NCBI RefSeq assembly: GCF_963675165.1
Contig: NC_087377.1
Span: 11,828,632-11,892,631 of the forward strand
DNA length: 64,000 bases
Source of the DNA: Halichondria panicea
Taxonomy: Eukaryota > Porifera > Demospongiae > Suberitida > Halichondriidae
Reading direction: 5' to 3'
Position numbers and translations under genes: made by a program
Notes under the pieces: generated by a model
The model's input: only the letters and a program-made list of their open reading frames with translations
Told to the model about the DNA's origin: nothing
The model's database searches: none
Shown: one piece after another, positions 11,987 to 22,817 of the stretch
Layout: the number at the start of each line of letters is the position of its first letter
How positions within the stretch are numbered: the first letter of the stretch is position 1

Positions 11987-12292
11987 GATCTAGTGCCAAC
12001 TTGCCAAGCTCTAGTACTGCCAACCTGAGTACTGATGAAGAGCCAGCAAAGTAACTGATCAGCTACATTATCATAATAATTATATTAAATTGTGCATGTA
12101 GTTAGCACTGTAAATATGAGCAATGTTTCATGCATATTAATTGTTATTACAAGTACAACAAAATTGTAACATCATAAAAATACAAGTAACAAGTACAACA
12201 AAATTAACAATATTCCCAGAAATGAGTCATTAAATTTGCGGCGCTCCGGAAACCACACCTCCTACTAGAGCTTGGCAAGTTGGCACTAGATC
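11987..12292. repeat. 28-bp inverted repeat pair
   Basis: GATCTAGTGCCAACTTGCCA... at 11987-12014 is repeated in reverse complement at 12265-12292. The roughly 250 bases between have no ORF. Candidate small non-autonomous element adjoining the foldback element; no clear target duplication seen. Confidence 0.6.
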
Positions 12293-12779
12293 TTTCTTCT
12301 TCAGTCGCTCTTAGTGTGGATTTTGCAGAGGAAGGGGGGGCTCCAGCCCCCTCCAGCCCCCAAAGCCCTGCCCCTCCCTACGCCCCTGCTACTTACCTAA
12401 CTCTTAAAACTAGGCTGAATGTGAATGAAGCTGTGGCGATAGACATGGTCATCCAAGAAGCTTGCCTTTTCAGTGGCGGATCCAGAGGGGGTTCTTTCAA
12501 TTGAACCCCCCTTTGAGAAAGAAGTGAGTGGGAGGCTCAAGCAACTATTTAGCAAGTTGTTCCTTTCTTATTAGCTTTCACATGCACTTCTCACTTACCT
12601 TTAGTCCTTGTTAGTCCTGCGAAGCTTTGCAGTTTCAGTGACTATGAAGACTGCTTATGAAAAGTGATGACCTTTTTTTTAGGAACAAATTCGGTGTGTT
12701 AATGCGCATGCTCACTGTTTCAAAGAAGTGACGACCTTTTTTTAGGTCAAATGTAACAGTCCTTAACCAACTCAGAGCC

Positions 12780-13254
12780 TAGTCTCATGGATCAGCCCCC
12801 TCCTGAGAAGGGGTCTGAGCACTCTTGTCTTGAGGTCATTTCACAGTGGAATGTGCCAGACCAATGGAATGTAATCAATTCCTGACCTTACGCCCCGCGT
12901 ATTTGTTAATTGTACAAAGCGTCAAGTACAGGCATTCTCTCTCTCTCTCTCTCTGAAGAAGGTGCTTCATGTATGTCTTTTGCCTGTGGTGCTAACTCTG
13001 TGCCCAAGGACCCCTGCTTGGCTTGCTTATGCTTCGTAGCAGCGTCTATGTATGAAGGGTTTACCATGCGTAATGCATGCGTTAATGATTATCCAAATGC
13101 GTTGAGCAACGTACAGTTCTTTATTGCCTCCTATAATATCACCTGACTAGAATAAGTCAATCTGATTGAGCCGCTGGAATTCCAGCGTGTGCAACAAAAC
13201 TACATCAAGAGTGCTCAGACCCCTTCTCAGGAGGGGGCTGATCCCATGAGACTA
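12780..13254. mobile_element. MULE-type MITE with 9-bp target site duplication
   Basis: Terminal inverted repeats of about 47 bp start TAGTCTCATGGATCAGCC on the left and end GGCTGATCCCATGAGACTA on the right. The element is flanked by the identical 9-mer CTCAGAGCC (12771-12779 and 13255-13263). Nine-base duplications are typical of Mutator-like elements. It contains a CT run (about 12937-12954) and no conserved ORF. A decayed end of the same family is seen at about 61674-61715. Confidence 0.85.
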
Positions 13255-13369
13255 CTCAGAGCCCTGGAATCCCCTTTTCTAGACCCGCCACTGCTTTAAC
13301 TCATTGCAACTCATTTTATTCTTACATGGTTTATACTTATATTTTTATGCGTTTTATTTTACCTGTGTG

Positions 13370-13415
13370 TAGCCTCGAGACCAGGCCGATTTTAATCGGC
13401 CTGGATTCGAGGCTA
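13370..13415. repeat. TAGCCTCGA palindrome, copy 1
   Basis: TAGCCTCGAGACCAGGCCGA followed by its near-perfect reverse complement ending GGATTCGAGGCTA. The same TAGCCTCGA(T/A)NCCAGGC ends recur at 17317-17401, 17405-17463, 41115-41160, 60162-60183 (half), 61735-61790 and 62838-62899. Tiny foldback family. Confidence 0.7.
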
Positions 13416-13533
13416 ACCTGTGTGTAGTAATTATCTGTGTTTGTCTAACCCTTATAAAAGCGAAAACTCGGCCTGGGATCGCTGCACTGTCCTACCTCTT
13501 CTGGTTTCATCCGGTTCTATTGCGTTCTCACTA

Positions 13534-13841
13534 CAGTAGAACCTCGATTATCCGGACACCTTGGTTCCAGAAGCAGGCCGGATAAGTGAATATGCCGGAT
13601 AATCGAATAGATAAACCACGCCTTGATCCACCCACTTTATTGATGAACAGCAGTGCCGCATGTTGTCTGCGCATGCGCAAAAGAAAAGCAGGCATGTCTC
13701 CATGGTAACAGCTGCAACACGCATGCGCATTTGAGGGACACGCCCATTTTCTGAATTATGTAATCTGATTAAAAAGAAAACTGCCAAGCCGGATAATCGA
13801 GGTTCCGGATAATCGAGGGCCGGATAATCGAGGTTCTACTG
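13534..13841. mobile_element. pogo/Tigger-like MITE
   Basis: Starts CAGTAGAACCTCGATTATCC and ends GGATAATCGAGGTTCTACTG, flanked by TA on both sides (13532-13533, 13842-13843). These ends and the TA target are characteristic of pogo/Tigger DNA transposons. 308 bp, no transposase. It ends about 90 bases before the G4 start. Confidence 0.85.
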
Positions 13842-13928
13842 TACTATGTTTCATTTAAGCATAATTAATTTTGAGATTGACATTCTGCAAGCTGAATGAG
13901 AGCATATATAGTAGTTCCTCCACTATCT

Positions 13929-15991
13929 ATGACTATGATGAGTGCAATGCAACTATTTGCAGCAAATATCCTGCAATTGTTTGTTTTTGCTGCAGGTAAG
14001 AACTAGCTACACATAGACGTCTGTATTCACTAGCCTAAATTTTACATGTTTTACAGCCACACTGACAACAGCTCCCTCCACTGTGGCCTGTCCTGATGAG
14101 ACTGTCACCTTCACCTGTACTCTGCCTGGTAACCTCATACGATGGATGGTGTTTGCTGCAATGGCTGCTCCACAAGGCCGGATAGAGTTGTTCAGAATCA
14201 ATTTGACTCCCAGCAACGATAATGAGATACAAGGTGATCCAGCATTTCGTGGTGATCTCACTAACTCCAGTGGAGGAATGCTCACTGCCACTCTCACCTC
14301 ACTGTCCAAGGCCTCCACAGTAGAAGGTACTGTGGTGGAGTGTGTGGGAGAGAGCTCACGAGAGGGTCCTCTTACCATCACTGTGGCTGGTGAGTTCTTT
14401 TCATAAGCACAATTTCTTGATCAACTTGATACACCCTACAGATCCACCCTCCTCTCCACTGAACCCAACTGTATCTTCCACTCAAAACCAACCCAATATC
14501 ACTCTGGAGTGGGACCCTCCCTTTTCTACTGGTGGTGTGTCTGTCAGCTATATCCTCACCATCTCCCCAACACCTCTCTACGGGTCATCAGTTACCATCG
14601 GGACCACCTCTGCACAGATCACCATCTCTTACAACACTCTTTACAATGTAACCATCAGAGCTGTCAACTGTGCTGGAATGAATGAAAGTCAAATCGTGGA
14701 TCTGAGTAAGCCATTTCTTGGTTATACAACAATCATGTGCTCCTTAATTCTCTGTAATGCAGTTGTGTGCCCCACACCATCTACTGCTGCTGGTGTGACT
14801 ATCACCAACACACCTCCTGTCACTATTGGTGGATCCATGCTCACCTTTACTTGCAGTGGAGACAATGAAGTGAGGACCTCAACCTGTGGCAGTAGTGGGT
14901 GGTCTCCTGACCCTTGGACCTTCGACTGTGGCAGTCCTACAGGTATACTTATAAATAATTATTAAATGTCTGCATTTTCCATGAGCCTCAGTTACCTGTG
15001 GTTCTCCTGCTGCACCATCCAGAGGCAGTGTGGACATCAGTAGTGGAACACCACCCTTCTTACTAGGTTTACAGGTCATCTACCGCTGTGACGAGGGACT
15101 GTTCCCACCTGATGTGAAGACCAGCACATGCACTGATGTGGAGGGTAGGGGAGAGTGGGTGGAGAATCCTGGGAGCTTGGTGTGCAGGGAGAGACCAGGT
15201 GAAATGTAGCTGTTTAGAGGCAATGTTTTTGATTTCCTTCGAAAAAGTTCATTCTATAGACGTACAATTATATTAGCTTACGACACCGCCTTTGTTCCAC
15301 ATTAATTTCAATGCGCAGGTTATTGGGTGCTCGTATAATACAAACATATCACTTTCTGACCGTCCATAATTATAGCCAACTGCTCTTTTCCTCTTGAGCT
15401 GTGCAATGGTGCTATAGTGGACTATGAGAGGTTGAATGAGACGGTGTTGGAGGGAACCATGCTGACCTACCAGTGTGACAATGGATTCTCACTTACTGGG
15501 CCCAACACCATCACTTGCACTAATGCTGGAGTCTGGAGCACTGAGCCTGAGGCAATCAAGTGTGTACTTATGACTGATTCAGAAGGTGATCAGCTTTGTT
15601 TTGTGTAAACTGACACAAGTCATAGATACAAGGCTAAAAGCTCGCATGAGATTCCGTATCTATATAAATTCATGTATCCCATAGTACATGCATATACGTA
15701 TATATACTATCTCATCTCACAGTTTCTACTGTCGCTCCCTTGTTCTCCACTTTTGCAACTGTCGCTATCAGTGTGGTCATCACTTTCATTGTCACTCTAG
15801 TCATTGGATTCCTCACTGGATTGCTGGTGATGCATCTTTTCTCTCGTAAGAAAGCAGTGTACTTCCCAGCAACAAAAGGACAAACTAGTGTAAGAAACAC
15901 TGCACCAACTGGTCCTGTTTATGAGGAGGTGTCACCTAAAGAGGAGATGGAACTGAACACTAACCAGGCGTATGGACCAGTAGGACTGTGA
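13929..15991 (+). CDS. G4: intact type A Ig-FN3-CCP3 transmembrane receptor
   Basis: Spliced by hand: 13935-13995, 14057-14389, 14442-14705, 14763-14942, 14992-15198, 15376-15585, 15723-15991; 507 residues from the ATG at 13935 (in-frame ATGs also at 13929 and 13896). All introns are GT-AG and phase 1. Domains: signal peptide 1-20 (LFAANILQLFVFAAA); Ig 21-131 with Cys pair in VTFTCTLPG and VVECVG and core Trp in IRWM; FN3 132-219 (ITLEWDPPFSTGG ... NVTIRAVNCAG); CCP 220-279, 280-348, 349-418, each with four Cys and a late Trp; TM about 432-458; tail with VYEEV and AYGPVGL. No lesion found. Predicted cell-surface receptor with an SH2-ligand-like tail; ligand unknown. Confidence 0.88.
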
Positions 15992-17490
15992 ACCGTGCAT
16001 TTTGTTTTCCACCCAACATTAGCTAGCTATATAATTATTTTATAGTCAGCATGCTCGTTTAAGTTAGATTAGTACAAGTTTACGTTGTACAGTTTGAGTT
16101 ACGTATTAATAGCACAAATTAATACATCTGTTCATTAAAGGCATCACATGTTTTGTATCAACAAAATAAGCAAAAATTAATTAAACTTGTCCTAAAGGAA
16201 ATGCATCACAGTACATACATAAATATTGGTACTGAAACGCATAATTATTATGAATCGAAGTTAGGATAATAAGTGACTGTATACAGTAAAACCTGAACGG
16301 TTTCAATAGTGTCATCTATACATGTAGATCTATATGCTTTATGAGTCAATTTCTGCGGACAAGTTAGTATGGAACATTGCTATACTTCACTAATTCAGCT
16401 TTGAAAAGACGTGTGAGACTGTCTATAATAGCAAATTGAGGTTGACGGTTGGAGGTATTGCACATTAAAGATCGAGCATAACAAATGCAAAAAGATACAG
16501 CTATTACATAGTAAAGGGGTGAAGTGTGCACAACACAATGGGAGAATTTGTAATTAGTAACTATAATTGCACTAAGTAAAAATGTCACTACATCTGTCCC
16601 TGTACACTTATTGGGGTGAGCAAAGTGAGTCCCTTGTATATACCTAGTGTTCAACGTTGCAATTTTACGTATGTTTGTTTGTCATGGACCACCGGCACAC
16701 GATATTATTTGTTTTTTGGGACTCGATATCCAAATTCTATGTGATTTCATTGCAGCATGCGTACCTCAGTCTCTGATACGCTAACAAAACAAGGTAGAAC
16801 CACAAATTATGTTATAGTACAGACGTGGATATAAAACGGCCTAACGGGAAATTTCAGAAGCTATCTCATCATTACACGATACCTGTAACTGTTCTAAGTG
16901 CATATTCAGAGGCTGCATGTGAATTACATATATTGCAGTACTATATATAAAGCTTGACTGTCTCCCCTTATATTCAAATGTAGTGGTACTGATAGTTGTA
17001 GAGCTCATAGTTTCACCAAGAAAAAAAGTGGAGTTTATGTTTTACGATACCTTTCATTTGTCATTATGACAAGCGAGACAATGGAGATTGTGTAATGACT
17101 ATCTTGTCCTAGAGGCCACATTGACTGAGTTGCAGTCGAATTAATTTATGAGAATCAAATACCGGATATGCAGAGTAGCTATAGAGCTACTTGATTGCAC
17201 TGAACTGTTTGTTTGCATTCATCTCTATTGTCAACAGTTTGCTTTCAAAAGAATGTATCCTTTATGATCACAGCAGCTGGCTAAACAAACACCAACAGGT
17301 TACAATTCTCCTTATATAGCCTCGATCCCAGGCCGATCCATCTCCAATAGGTGACCTAGCGTTCAATTGCATGGAGACGGATCGGCCTGGGGTCGAGGCT
17401 ACTCCTAGCCTCAATTCAAGGCTGATTAAAATACGTATTTTAATCTGCCTGGAATCAAGGCTAGACAACTCCAGAAGTGTACTGGAGGGA
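15992..17490. other. Intergenic after G4, with paralogous flank and palindromes
   Basis: 15992-16250 is the 3' flank shared with G3, G9 and G11 (ATCACATGTTTTGTATCAAC, CTAAAGGAAATG). From 16979 to 17290 the DNA matches 40835-41400 and 49190-49520 (GGTACTGATAGTTGTAGAGC, GACAATGGAGATT, CAGCAGCTGGCTAAACAAAC), a block that precedes type C genes. Two TAGCCTCGA palindromes lie at 17317-17401 and 17405-17463. No gene called. Confidence 0.55.
17317..17463. repeat. Two adjacent TAGCCTCGA/TAGCCTCAA palindromes
   Basis: 17317-17401 opens TAGCCTCGATCCCAGGCCGA and closes with its inverse ending GGTCGAGGCTA. 17405-17463 opens TAGCCTCAATTCAAGGC and closes GGAATCAAGGCTA. They sit three bases apart, so each may be a separate insertion or one may have templated the other. 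Confidence 0.7.
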
Positions 17491-17494
17491 ACAA

Positions 17495-17870
17495 ACTTGT
17501 ACTGATATCAAATGGTATTACTTGTAATACAGCAGACAATCTTTGTTGCTGGTGAGTAGCTATTTATCAGTCAAACTTACTGACTCTTGACAAAAGTTGT
17601 TGCACATGCATACCTCTCCATTAAACCCAAGAATATCCTCCACTCAAAACTAGCTCAGCTTCTCTATTATCACTCTGGAGTAGGACCCTCCCTCCTCTAC
17701 TCCATGGTGGTGTGTCTGTGAGCTATATCCTCACCATGTTCCCAACACCTCTCTCTGGGTCACCAACTTCACCGTGGAGACCACCTCGGCACAGTTCAAT
17801 ATTTCCTACAACACTCGCTATAACGTGACTACCAGAGCAGTTAACTGTGATAAGAATAGCCGTGATTAGT
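17495..17870 (+). pseudogene. Type C receptor relic: Ig end and FN3 exon
   Basis: ACAGCAGACAATCTTTGTTGCTGGTGAG (17530-17556) matches the end of the G13 Ig exon; 17615-17865 matches its FN3 exon (PLNPRISST ... AQFNISYNTRYNVTTRAVNC). Lesions include TAG in place of TGG (DW to D-stop), a CCAT insertion in STGG and frameshifts. No other exons remain. The flanking DNA matches the DNA upstream of G10 and G13, so this is the stub of a third type C copy. Confidence 0.75.
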
Positions 17871-18541
17871 CTCGCAAGCAGCAGTCAGAAGGGGAGGGAT
17901 GTCTGGTCAAAGTGGCCGCTTATCCGTGAGCCAGTTTTGGAATGTTGTCGCACCGATCAGATTGCCAGTTTAAATAGTCTGGGTGGGGTTTGTGTAACCT
18001 GTAGAAGGGAAGTGTGTGCTATAAAGATAAGCACTCACATCCGTATAGCGTCTTATTTTCGTATGGTGGAAATTTTTGCAGATTTCGTATCAGGTTGATT
18101 CTACCGAAATAGATTCAACGTCACTATCCTGAGCTATACGAAAAATAAATGGGTCATTTGTATGAACATTTGCACTAGCAAAGATTACCCGCTCGACGGT
18201 ACTGTACTTCTTCTAAATAGCTAAGGCGCTACACGTTTTGAGGCTATAGTGTATGAAATAGCCAATGAATTTATATGGGACAAATCTCCTGGTGGCGCCT
18301 TATTAGAAGGGGGAATCTTTTAGAAGAAGTACATGTGACATTGTAACAGATTGGAGTTATGCTCTCGCCCGATTTCTTGTTTCTGGTTTCCTCTGGCCAA
18401 TCCCAGCACATAAATGTTTTTGTGGGTCTTTAATACAACATCTGATGTGGTTTTCTGACTTCCTCAATAGAAAGAGGTGTGTTTCTTCATAGGTAACCAG
18501 GTTAAAGAATATCTATATGATTGTACTAGCCAGCTCCTGCA

Positions 18542-20773
18542 ATGCAAGTACAGGTAGTTAGTATTATTATCAGCATCCAGCTGTTTTCTCTTGCTGCAGG
18601 TAAGTTATAGATCTGTAAAAGTGTGTGTTCACTGGAACACACACTTTTTTGCAGCCACTCTGACATCCACCCCCACTGTGTCCTGTCCTGATGACACTGT
18701 CATCTTTACCTGTACTCTGCCTGGTATCTTCATACGATGGGATGTCACTCCACCACAAGGGGCTCAATTTAGCATATCTTTAAGTGCCAGCAACACTGAT
18801 AGTACACGAGGTAATTCAGCATTCCGTGGTGTTCTCACTGACTCCATGCAGTGGAGGAATAGTCACTGCCACTCTCACTGAGACCTCCACTGTAGAAGGT
18901 ACTATGGTGGAGTGTGTGGGAGAGAGCTCACGAGAGGGTCCTCTCACCATCACTGTGGCTGGTGAGTTGACTGTTTTTTGTTTTGTACAGTGTGAAACAA
19001 GTGGTTACTACACCCAGATCCAAGAAGTGATTAATTATAATACACCCACAGATTCACCCTCCTCTCCACTCAACACAAGAGTATCCGCCACTCAAAATCA
19101 ACCCAGTTCTTCTAATATCACTCTGGACTGGGACTCCCCCTCCTCTACAGGTGGTGTGTCTGTCAGCTATGTCCTCATCATCTCTCCAACATCTTTCTCC
19201 GGGTCACCAGTAACTGTGGAGACCACCTCGGCACAGATAACTATCTTCTACAACACTCCCTACAATATGACCATCAGAGCTGTGAACTGTGTTGGAATGA
19301 GCCAAGAAGCTTCAATTGAGGATCTGAGTAAGCCATTTCATGGTCATGCAACAATCATGTATACTTTTAATACAGTTGTGTGCCCCACACCGTCTACTGC
19401 TACCGGTGTTACTATCACCAACACACCTCCAGTCACTATTGGTGGATCCATGCTCACCTTTGCTTGCAATGAAGACAATGAAGTGATAACCTCAACCTGT
19501 GGCAGTAGTGGATGGTCTCCTGACCCTGGGACCTTTGACTGCGGCAGTCCAGTTACAGGTATATCATACATGAGGAATTAACTCTCCAAAGGGAATGTTG
19601 ATCTCGTGCAGTAGATCCCCCAGTGAGTTGTGGTTCTCCTGCTATACCATCCAGAGGTAGTGTGGACATCAGTGGAAGGCTACCACCCTTCTCACTGGGT
19701 TCACAGGTCATCTATCGCTGTGACGATGGACTGTTCCCCCCTGATGTGAGGACCAGCACATGCACTGATGTGGGGGGTAGCGGAGAGTGGGTGGAGAATC
19801 CTGGGAGCTTGTTATGCAGGGAGAGGCCAGGTGAAATATAGTTGGGCCAAGCCAACTTCTACATGTAGGCAGGCTGATAACAAAAAAAGCTCAATAAAAA
19901 ATTAAGGGAGAGCGGGAGTTTTTAGACTTAGGGAAATTGTTAGGCTTCCCAAACCACACTGATAAGTGTGATAACAAATAAGCCTCTAGAGTGGGTGGCG
20001 TTGGGTTTTTTTAGAGTTTCACAAAAGCATCCTTGAAGCATGCAGCTAAATAAATTGGCTTGGCCTTGGTTTAGAGGCATAATTATTTATTTCTAAAAGT
20101 TATTTCTGCAATGTAAAATTGTATTATGAAAATTGTATTATGTATGTACACCGCCTTTGTTCCACACTTGTTACATGTATTCAATGGCAGGTTATTGGAT
20201 GCTCGTGTTGAGCTGATTGAGATACAAACATGTACTCATAGTCATTTTCTGACCGTCCCTATAGTCAACTGCACTCTTCCTACTGAGCCTTGCAATGGTG
20301 CTATAGTTGAGTATGAGAGGTTGAACGAGACAGTGTTGGAAGGAACAGTGCTGACTTACCAGTGTGACAATGGACTCTCACTGACTGGACCCAACACCAT
20401 TACTTGCACTAATACTGGAGTCTGGAGCACTGAGCCTGAGGCAATCATGTGTGTAGGTCAGTAATTGTTTGCTACCCCAAAATTAATACAGTCATATCTC
20501 ACAGTTTCTACTGTCGCTCCTTTGTTCTCCACTTCTGCAACTGTCGCTATCAGTGTGGTCATCACTTTCATTGTCACTCTAGTCATTGGATTCCTCACTG
20601 GACTGCTAGTGATGTATCTTTTCTTTTGTAAGAAAGCAGTGTACTTCCCAGCAACTGAAGGACAAACTAACGCAGCGTCCACTGCACCAGCTGGTCCTGT
20701 TTATGAGGAGGTGTCACCCAAAGAAGAGATTGAACTCAACACAAACCAAGCGTATGGACCATTAGGACTGTGA
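18542..20773 (+). CDS. G5: type A receptor with one frameshift (near-intact or young pseudogene)
   Basis: Exons: 18542-18599 signal (MQVQVVSIIISIQLFSLAA), 18655-18961 Ig, 19052-19327 FN3, 19376-19558, 19624-19830 and 20265-20456 CCP, 20505-20773 TM/tail. All junctions are phase 1 and six exons are fully open. The Ig exon has an extra CATG at 18845-18848 inside LTDSSGG, so reading from the start stops at about 18880. A 9-base in-frame loss follows in the same strand. The tail is intact (VYEEV, AYGPLGL). The last CCP ends early (AIMCVG) with no linker. If the 4-base insertion is an assembly error or one allele, this is a normal gene; otherwise it is a recent pseudogene. Confidence 0.65.
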
Positions 20774-21711
20774 AACTTGTTCACTCTTTATGAATAGCAT
20801 TCAACAAGTTACATTGCAATAATTATCATTCTGTTGGTATTTTGTTTGTTATAGACTCATGCAGTGTTTTTGATAGCGTATAATTATAACCAAAAGCCCA
20901 TATTAAATAAGAATTCTAGATTGATCTCTTATTTATATGGGCTCCTGGTATAACTTATAGACAATTATAATTATATATGTAAAACCTATGTATTAGTTAA
21001 TGTACAGTTATAATTATAGAGGGGTTTATGACAGTAAACCTTCCGACCACGACGGCGTAGCCCAAGTTATAGATCTATGTGGTTTTTCTCTCAATCAGAA
21101 AATTGAGTACACATGCATGTTTTTTCTTCATGAACCAAGTGATCAATCAAGCTCAGGCATGCGGTTATTAATTATGCCTCGATGTGCGGTAATAATAATG
21201 CATTTTATACCCTAGCTTTCAGTATAATTATAAATTGTTATTTGCAACTTTCATAAAATAATAATGGCATTGTTTATATTCAGCATTGTTTATATTCAGC
21301 ATTGGATATGTATAATTGAGAACAATGCAAACAATAGCTGCATCTGTTCACATATTTAAACTGATGAACAAAGAGTAAACGTACACATAATTATATTGCT
21401 TTGTAAGAAAAACAACAAGCTATATAATTGTACATTGTATACTGTTCTTTCAGACTTGTCAAGATTCCTGCAGCAAAATGGAACATCAGCACATAAAGAT
21501 CTGGCATGAAGTAGGATATTAATTAAGCAATAATAATGCCATTACGGGGTTAGATTATGGAGGTAGAAAGGAGGAGAGAGTGGCTGAAGGGATCGAATGT
21601 ACATAGGTAAAGTCGTCCTAAGCCTAATTAAGCTTAATGAGCAGGGCTTTGAGTTACACGATTGTAATGTTCATATATATAGTAAACGATAGACATTACG
21701 CAAAGACTCAC

Positions 21712-21944
21712 ATTGGATTATGTTGTTCTATTTTCTCTCTGAGGATCGTTCTCCCCAGCAGCTGATAGAGACAGTCCACTCCAGCAGACTGTACCAGGGC
21801 ATTGCCACTGCTCTGTGAGGGGGGGGTGCATGTAAATAACTGTATGTAGATCTCACATGCAGTCCTAACAACTCACCAGTCCATAGAAGATGCAGCTCGA
21901 AGTGTCTCTTAAACACTCCCTCACCCAGCGACTTGGGCAGGCAA
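21712..21944 (-). pseudogene. Minus-strand exon relics Z and Y, copy b1
   Basis: Exon Z is 21877-21944 (acceptor CCACAG, donor GTGAGT) and exon Y is 21712-21812 (acceptor CTCACAG, donor GTGAGT). In one frame Y reads NALVQSAGVDCLYQLLGRTI. An exon X scrap lies just upstream at about 22005-22045. The order X-Z-Y agrees with the other copies. Parent gene not recognised; the helical leucine-rich character suggests HEAT-like repeats. Confidence 0.5.
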
Positions 21945-22187
21945 CTGTGGACAGAGAAAGGGAGAGAAAAACATTAAACACACTCGAAAAGAAGTGAGAG
22001 AGAGAATTTCAAGCTGGAGAAGGGAACTGAAGGGAGGGGGGTACAATACTTATACTCTGGCCTCATTTTACATCACACACAAGCTGTACTCAACACTGAA
22101 TACTTGGGATCCTTGTGTATCACTAGTGACCACCGGGTACTACATGCACATCTACAAAAGTACTTATAACACACATCTTTTGTAAAT

Positions 22188-22550
22188 GATCAGTACACTA
22201 ATCTACATAACATCAACATACCTTTATCCCATACCCCATTACACCCTCAATCACATAGCATATCCACACACATCACACACCCTCACTCTTCTCCCACGGC
22301 TTTCCTGGCTTGTGATAGTATGAGTCCATACATCCTCCCCTCCTCATTTGGACTCACAGTGTATCAGTGACCCACCATATAATTATACCACATGGACAGA
22401 CATAATTATCACATCTATAAATGTACCTTATAATATCACATCTTTGTACATGATCAGTACACCTAATCTACACAACATCAACATACCTTTATCCCATACC
22501 CCACTACACCCTCAATCACATAGCATATCCACACACATCACACACCCTCA
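22188..22550 (+). repeat. Direct tandem repeat, about 100 bp at 261-bp spacing
   Basis: ATGATCAGTACAC..AATCTAC followed by AACATCAACATACCTTTATC and CACACACATCACACACCCTCAC at 22188-22289 is repeated at 22449-22550 with few changes. The intervening DNA differs by small insertions containing CATAATTAT. Confidence 0.7.
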
Positions 22551-22589
22551 CCTCTCATTCTCTCCCACGCCTCTCCTGGCTTGTGATTT

Positions 22590-22748
22590 TAACATAAAAA
22601 TCTGCCACTATTAAATAATGAACTGTTGTGTTAAGGCTATCCATGCTGTAAACGCAGTGCTATGGCATCCAGGTAAGCAGACCCACACATTACAAACAAA
22701 CCAACAGACTACTATACCCGCTGGCTGCGGTAGGGCCTCAGGTAACAA
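22590..22748 (-). repeat. Dispersed repeat with TTAACCCGAGGC end, copy 2 (reversed)
   Basis: Reverse-complement match to the element at 846-1260 and 30684-31000: AGGCTATCCATGCTGTAAAC, GCATCCAGGTAAGCAG and the end GGCCTCAGGTAAC. Shorter than the other copies. Confidence 0.6.
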
Positions 22749-22817
22749 TGTAAACAGAGTTGTTGGCATAAGTCATGTACATGTAGCTACGTAGATATTA
22801 TTCAAATGCTCACATTG

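Larger units (their letters stand above)
9830..13369. other. Gene-free spacer rich in inverted repeats
   Basis: About 3.5 kb without receptor exons. The first 250 bases are the 3' flank shared with G9. At 10160-10252 is a short repeat (GCGAAAACTCGGCCTGGGATCG) that recurs at 13445-13482. The rest contains a hairpin, a large foldback element, a 28-bp inverted repeat pair and a MULE-type MITE, each listed separately. Open frames here (10633-10830, 12280-12504, 12910-13146) lie inside these repeats and are not called. Confidence 0.6.

Noticed and set aside
12910-13146. 78-codon ORF
   Set aside because: Entirely inside the MULE-type MITE.
15905-15991. Calling the tail a canonical ITAM or ITIM
   Set aside because: The spacer is 13 residues instead of 6-12 and the -2 position of VYEEV is Pro, so only 'ITAM-like' is justified.
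22188-22550. CRISPR-like direct repeats
   Set aside because: Only two units of about 100 bp, no short regular repeats and spacers, and the window is animal nuclear DNA.
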